DNA from: Arthrobacter crusticola
GTDB lineage: Bacteria; Actinomycetota; Actinomycetes; Actinomycetales; Micrococcaceae
Direction of reading: 5' to 3'
Length of the DNA: 64,000 bases
NCBI RefSeq assembly: GCF_004357995.1
Contig: NZ_SMTK01000004.1
Span: 310,001-374,000 of the forward strand
Positions 62,065-64,000 of the stretch are shown here, piece after piece; within the stretch, counting starts at the first letter, position 1, and each line of letters begins with the position of its first letter. Position numbers and translations under genes: made by a program. Below the pieces are notes generated by a model. That model made no database searches. It had not been told where the DNA came from and was given only the letters and a program-made list of their open reading frames with translations.

Positions 62065-62731
62065 GGAGCCTTCGGGCCGCCGTGCCCGGGCCCGCGCCCG
62101 CAGGGACCCGACGGAGTGGCACGGACAGCGGATCGTCACTGAGACCGACCTCGGAGCCGTGTTCGCCGCGGAGGAGCGGGACCGGCGCGCCCTCACCTCA
62201 AAACGGATCCGCCACGGCGTCGTCCTGCTGCTGTTGGTGGGGCTGCTCGGCGCCGCGGCCTTCACCGCGGTCGGCATCAACCGCGGGGACATCCGCATCG
62301 CCGCACTCGAGCCCACGCCCCGGCCCACCGAAACCTGCCCGGCAGGCCCCTTCGACTACCAGGACCCCAGCTCGGTGACCGTCAATGTGTACAACAGCAC
62401 CGACATCGAGGGCCTGGCCGGCACCGCCGCGGGCCAGCTGCGGGAGCGCGCCTTCGTGGTCGCCGAGGTCGGCAACCGGAGCGTCGACCCCACCGGGATG
62501 ACTGCCATTGTCGTCTCCGGCCCGGACGGGAAGGCCAATGCCTTCACCCTCCAGCGCACCATCCCGAAATCCGTCTATGTGGTCGACAAGCGCAAGGGGC
62601 GCACCATCGACATCGTCCTCGGCTCGGGCTTCTCCGCGATCGCCCCCGCGGAGAGCGTCGACAAGGCCCCCGGAGGCCTCGTCTGCTTCGCGCCGGCGAC
62701 GCCCGCGCCGACGCCCGCGCCCGCGAAATGA
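62057..62731 (+). CDS. LytR C-terminal domain protein, membrane-anchored
   Basis: A 224-residue protein with an Arg-rich cytoplasmic tail (about 1-52), one membrane segment (GVVLLLLVGLLGAAAFTAVG, 54-73) and an extracytoplasmic LytR_C domain (VTVNVYNSTDIEGLAGTAAG, then LRERAFVVAEVGN). The C-terminus is Pro/Thr/Ala-rich. It lacks the LytR-CpsA-Psr catalytic domain. A cell-envelope role is likely but undefined. Its start lies inside the preceding gene, so the two are translationally coupled. Confidence 0.85.
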   Translation: MAEEPSGRRARARARRDPTEWHGQRIVTETDLGAVFAAEERDRRALTSKRIRHGVVLLLLVGLLGAAAFTAVGINRGDIRIAALEPTPRPTETCPAGPFDYQDPSSVTVNVYNSTDIEGLAGTAAGQLRERAFVVAEVGNRSVDPTGMTAIVVSGPDGKANAFTLQRTIPKSVYVVDKRKGRTIDIVLGSGFSAIAPAESVDKAPGGLVCFAPATPAPTPAPAK

Positions 62732-62774
62732 GGCCTGGCGCTGCCCATGGGGGTGCTCCTGCCGCCCTTCGGGA

Positions 62775-64000
<1,226 letters not shown>

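Overview
The window is high-GC DNA with tightly packed operons, many 4-base ATGA or GTGA gene overlaps and GTG starts. Gene content (actinobacterial Tgt, PurSQL, a long DnaX, DUF222-HNH, MpaB/DUF2236, alditol oxidase, SAM riboswitches upstream of sulfur genes) suggests a soil-type actinobacterium of the Micrococcaceae, Arthrobacter-like. It reads as ordinary chromosome. No integrase, transposase, CRISPR array or phage gene was seen.

Layout. 1-3.4 kb: 3' end of purA, a DUF427 protein, a nitrilase-family amidohydrolase and a flavin-dependent alditol oxidase. 3.5-19.2 kb: an arabinan/L-arabinose utilisation island. It holds a LacI regulator with two candidate operator regions, an oligosaccharide importer (binding protein and two permeases, no ATPase), an intracellular GH51 arabinofuranosidase, a second LacI regulator, araB-araD-araA, and a ChvE/GguAB-type monosaccharide ABC transporter. 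The logic is import of arabino-oligosaccharides, cleavage inside the cell, then isomerisation, phosphorylation and epimerisation to xylulose 5-phosphate, with free arabinose entering by the second transporter. 19.4-21.2 kb: an ECF-type sigma factor translationally coupled to a proline-rich, probably membrane-anchored partner. 21.1-31.1 kb: a sulfur-scavenging region with two minus-strand operons, each led by a SAM-I riboswitch (sfnG-metY-CoA-binding protein, and ssuB-ssuA-ssuC-acs), with nadK between them and a second CoA-binding protein next to them. 31.1-36.1 kb: DUF1206 and DUF1990 proteins, then purS-purQ-purL. 36.3-41.2 kb: a subtilisin-inhibitor-like lipoprotein and a conserved protein, divergent from a large secreted subtilase, with a CRP/GlxR-like site between. 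41.3-43.2 kb: two related small proteins and lysC. 43.4-50.9 kb: an ABC-2 exporter, recR, a very long dnaX, gluQRS and the SRP RNA. 51-55.7 kb: a DUF222-HNH protein, tRNA-Ser(GGA), a GC-rich tandem repeat array, a DUF2236 protein, glutathione peroxidase and a HAD phosphatase. 55.8-61.7 kb: a complete ribose operon rbsR-A-C-B-K-D behind a strong promoter with a doubled operator. 61.8-64 kb: a small unknown protein, a LytR_C protein and the 5'-truncated tgt.

The most interesting signals are regulatory. They are a near-copy of the ara operator buried inside araD, paired SAM-I riboswitches whose closing stem abuts or overlaps the ribosome-binding site, acetyl-CoA synthetase wired into a sulfur operon, and stable hairpins just after the binding-protein genes of two transporters. 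A predicted protease inhibitor with Glu at P1 sits beside a subtilase, and two convergent genes overlap by 117 bases. All functions are inferred from sequence reading and family knowledge; no database search was run.
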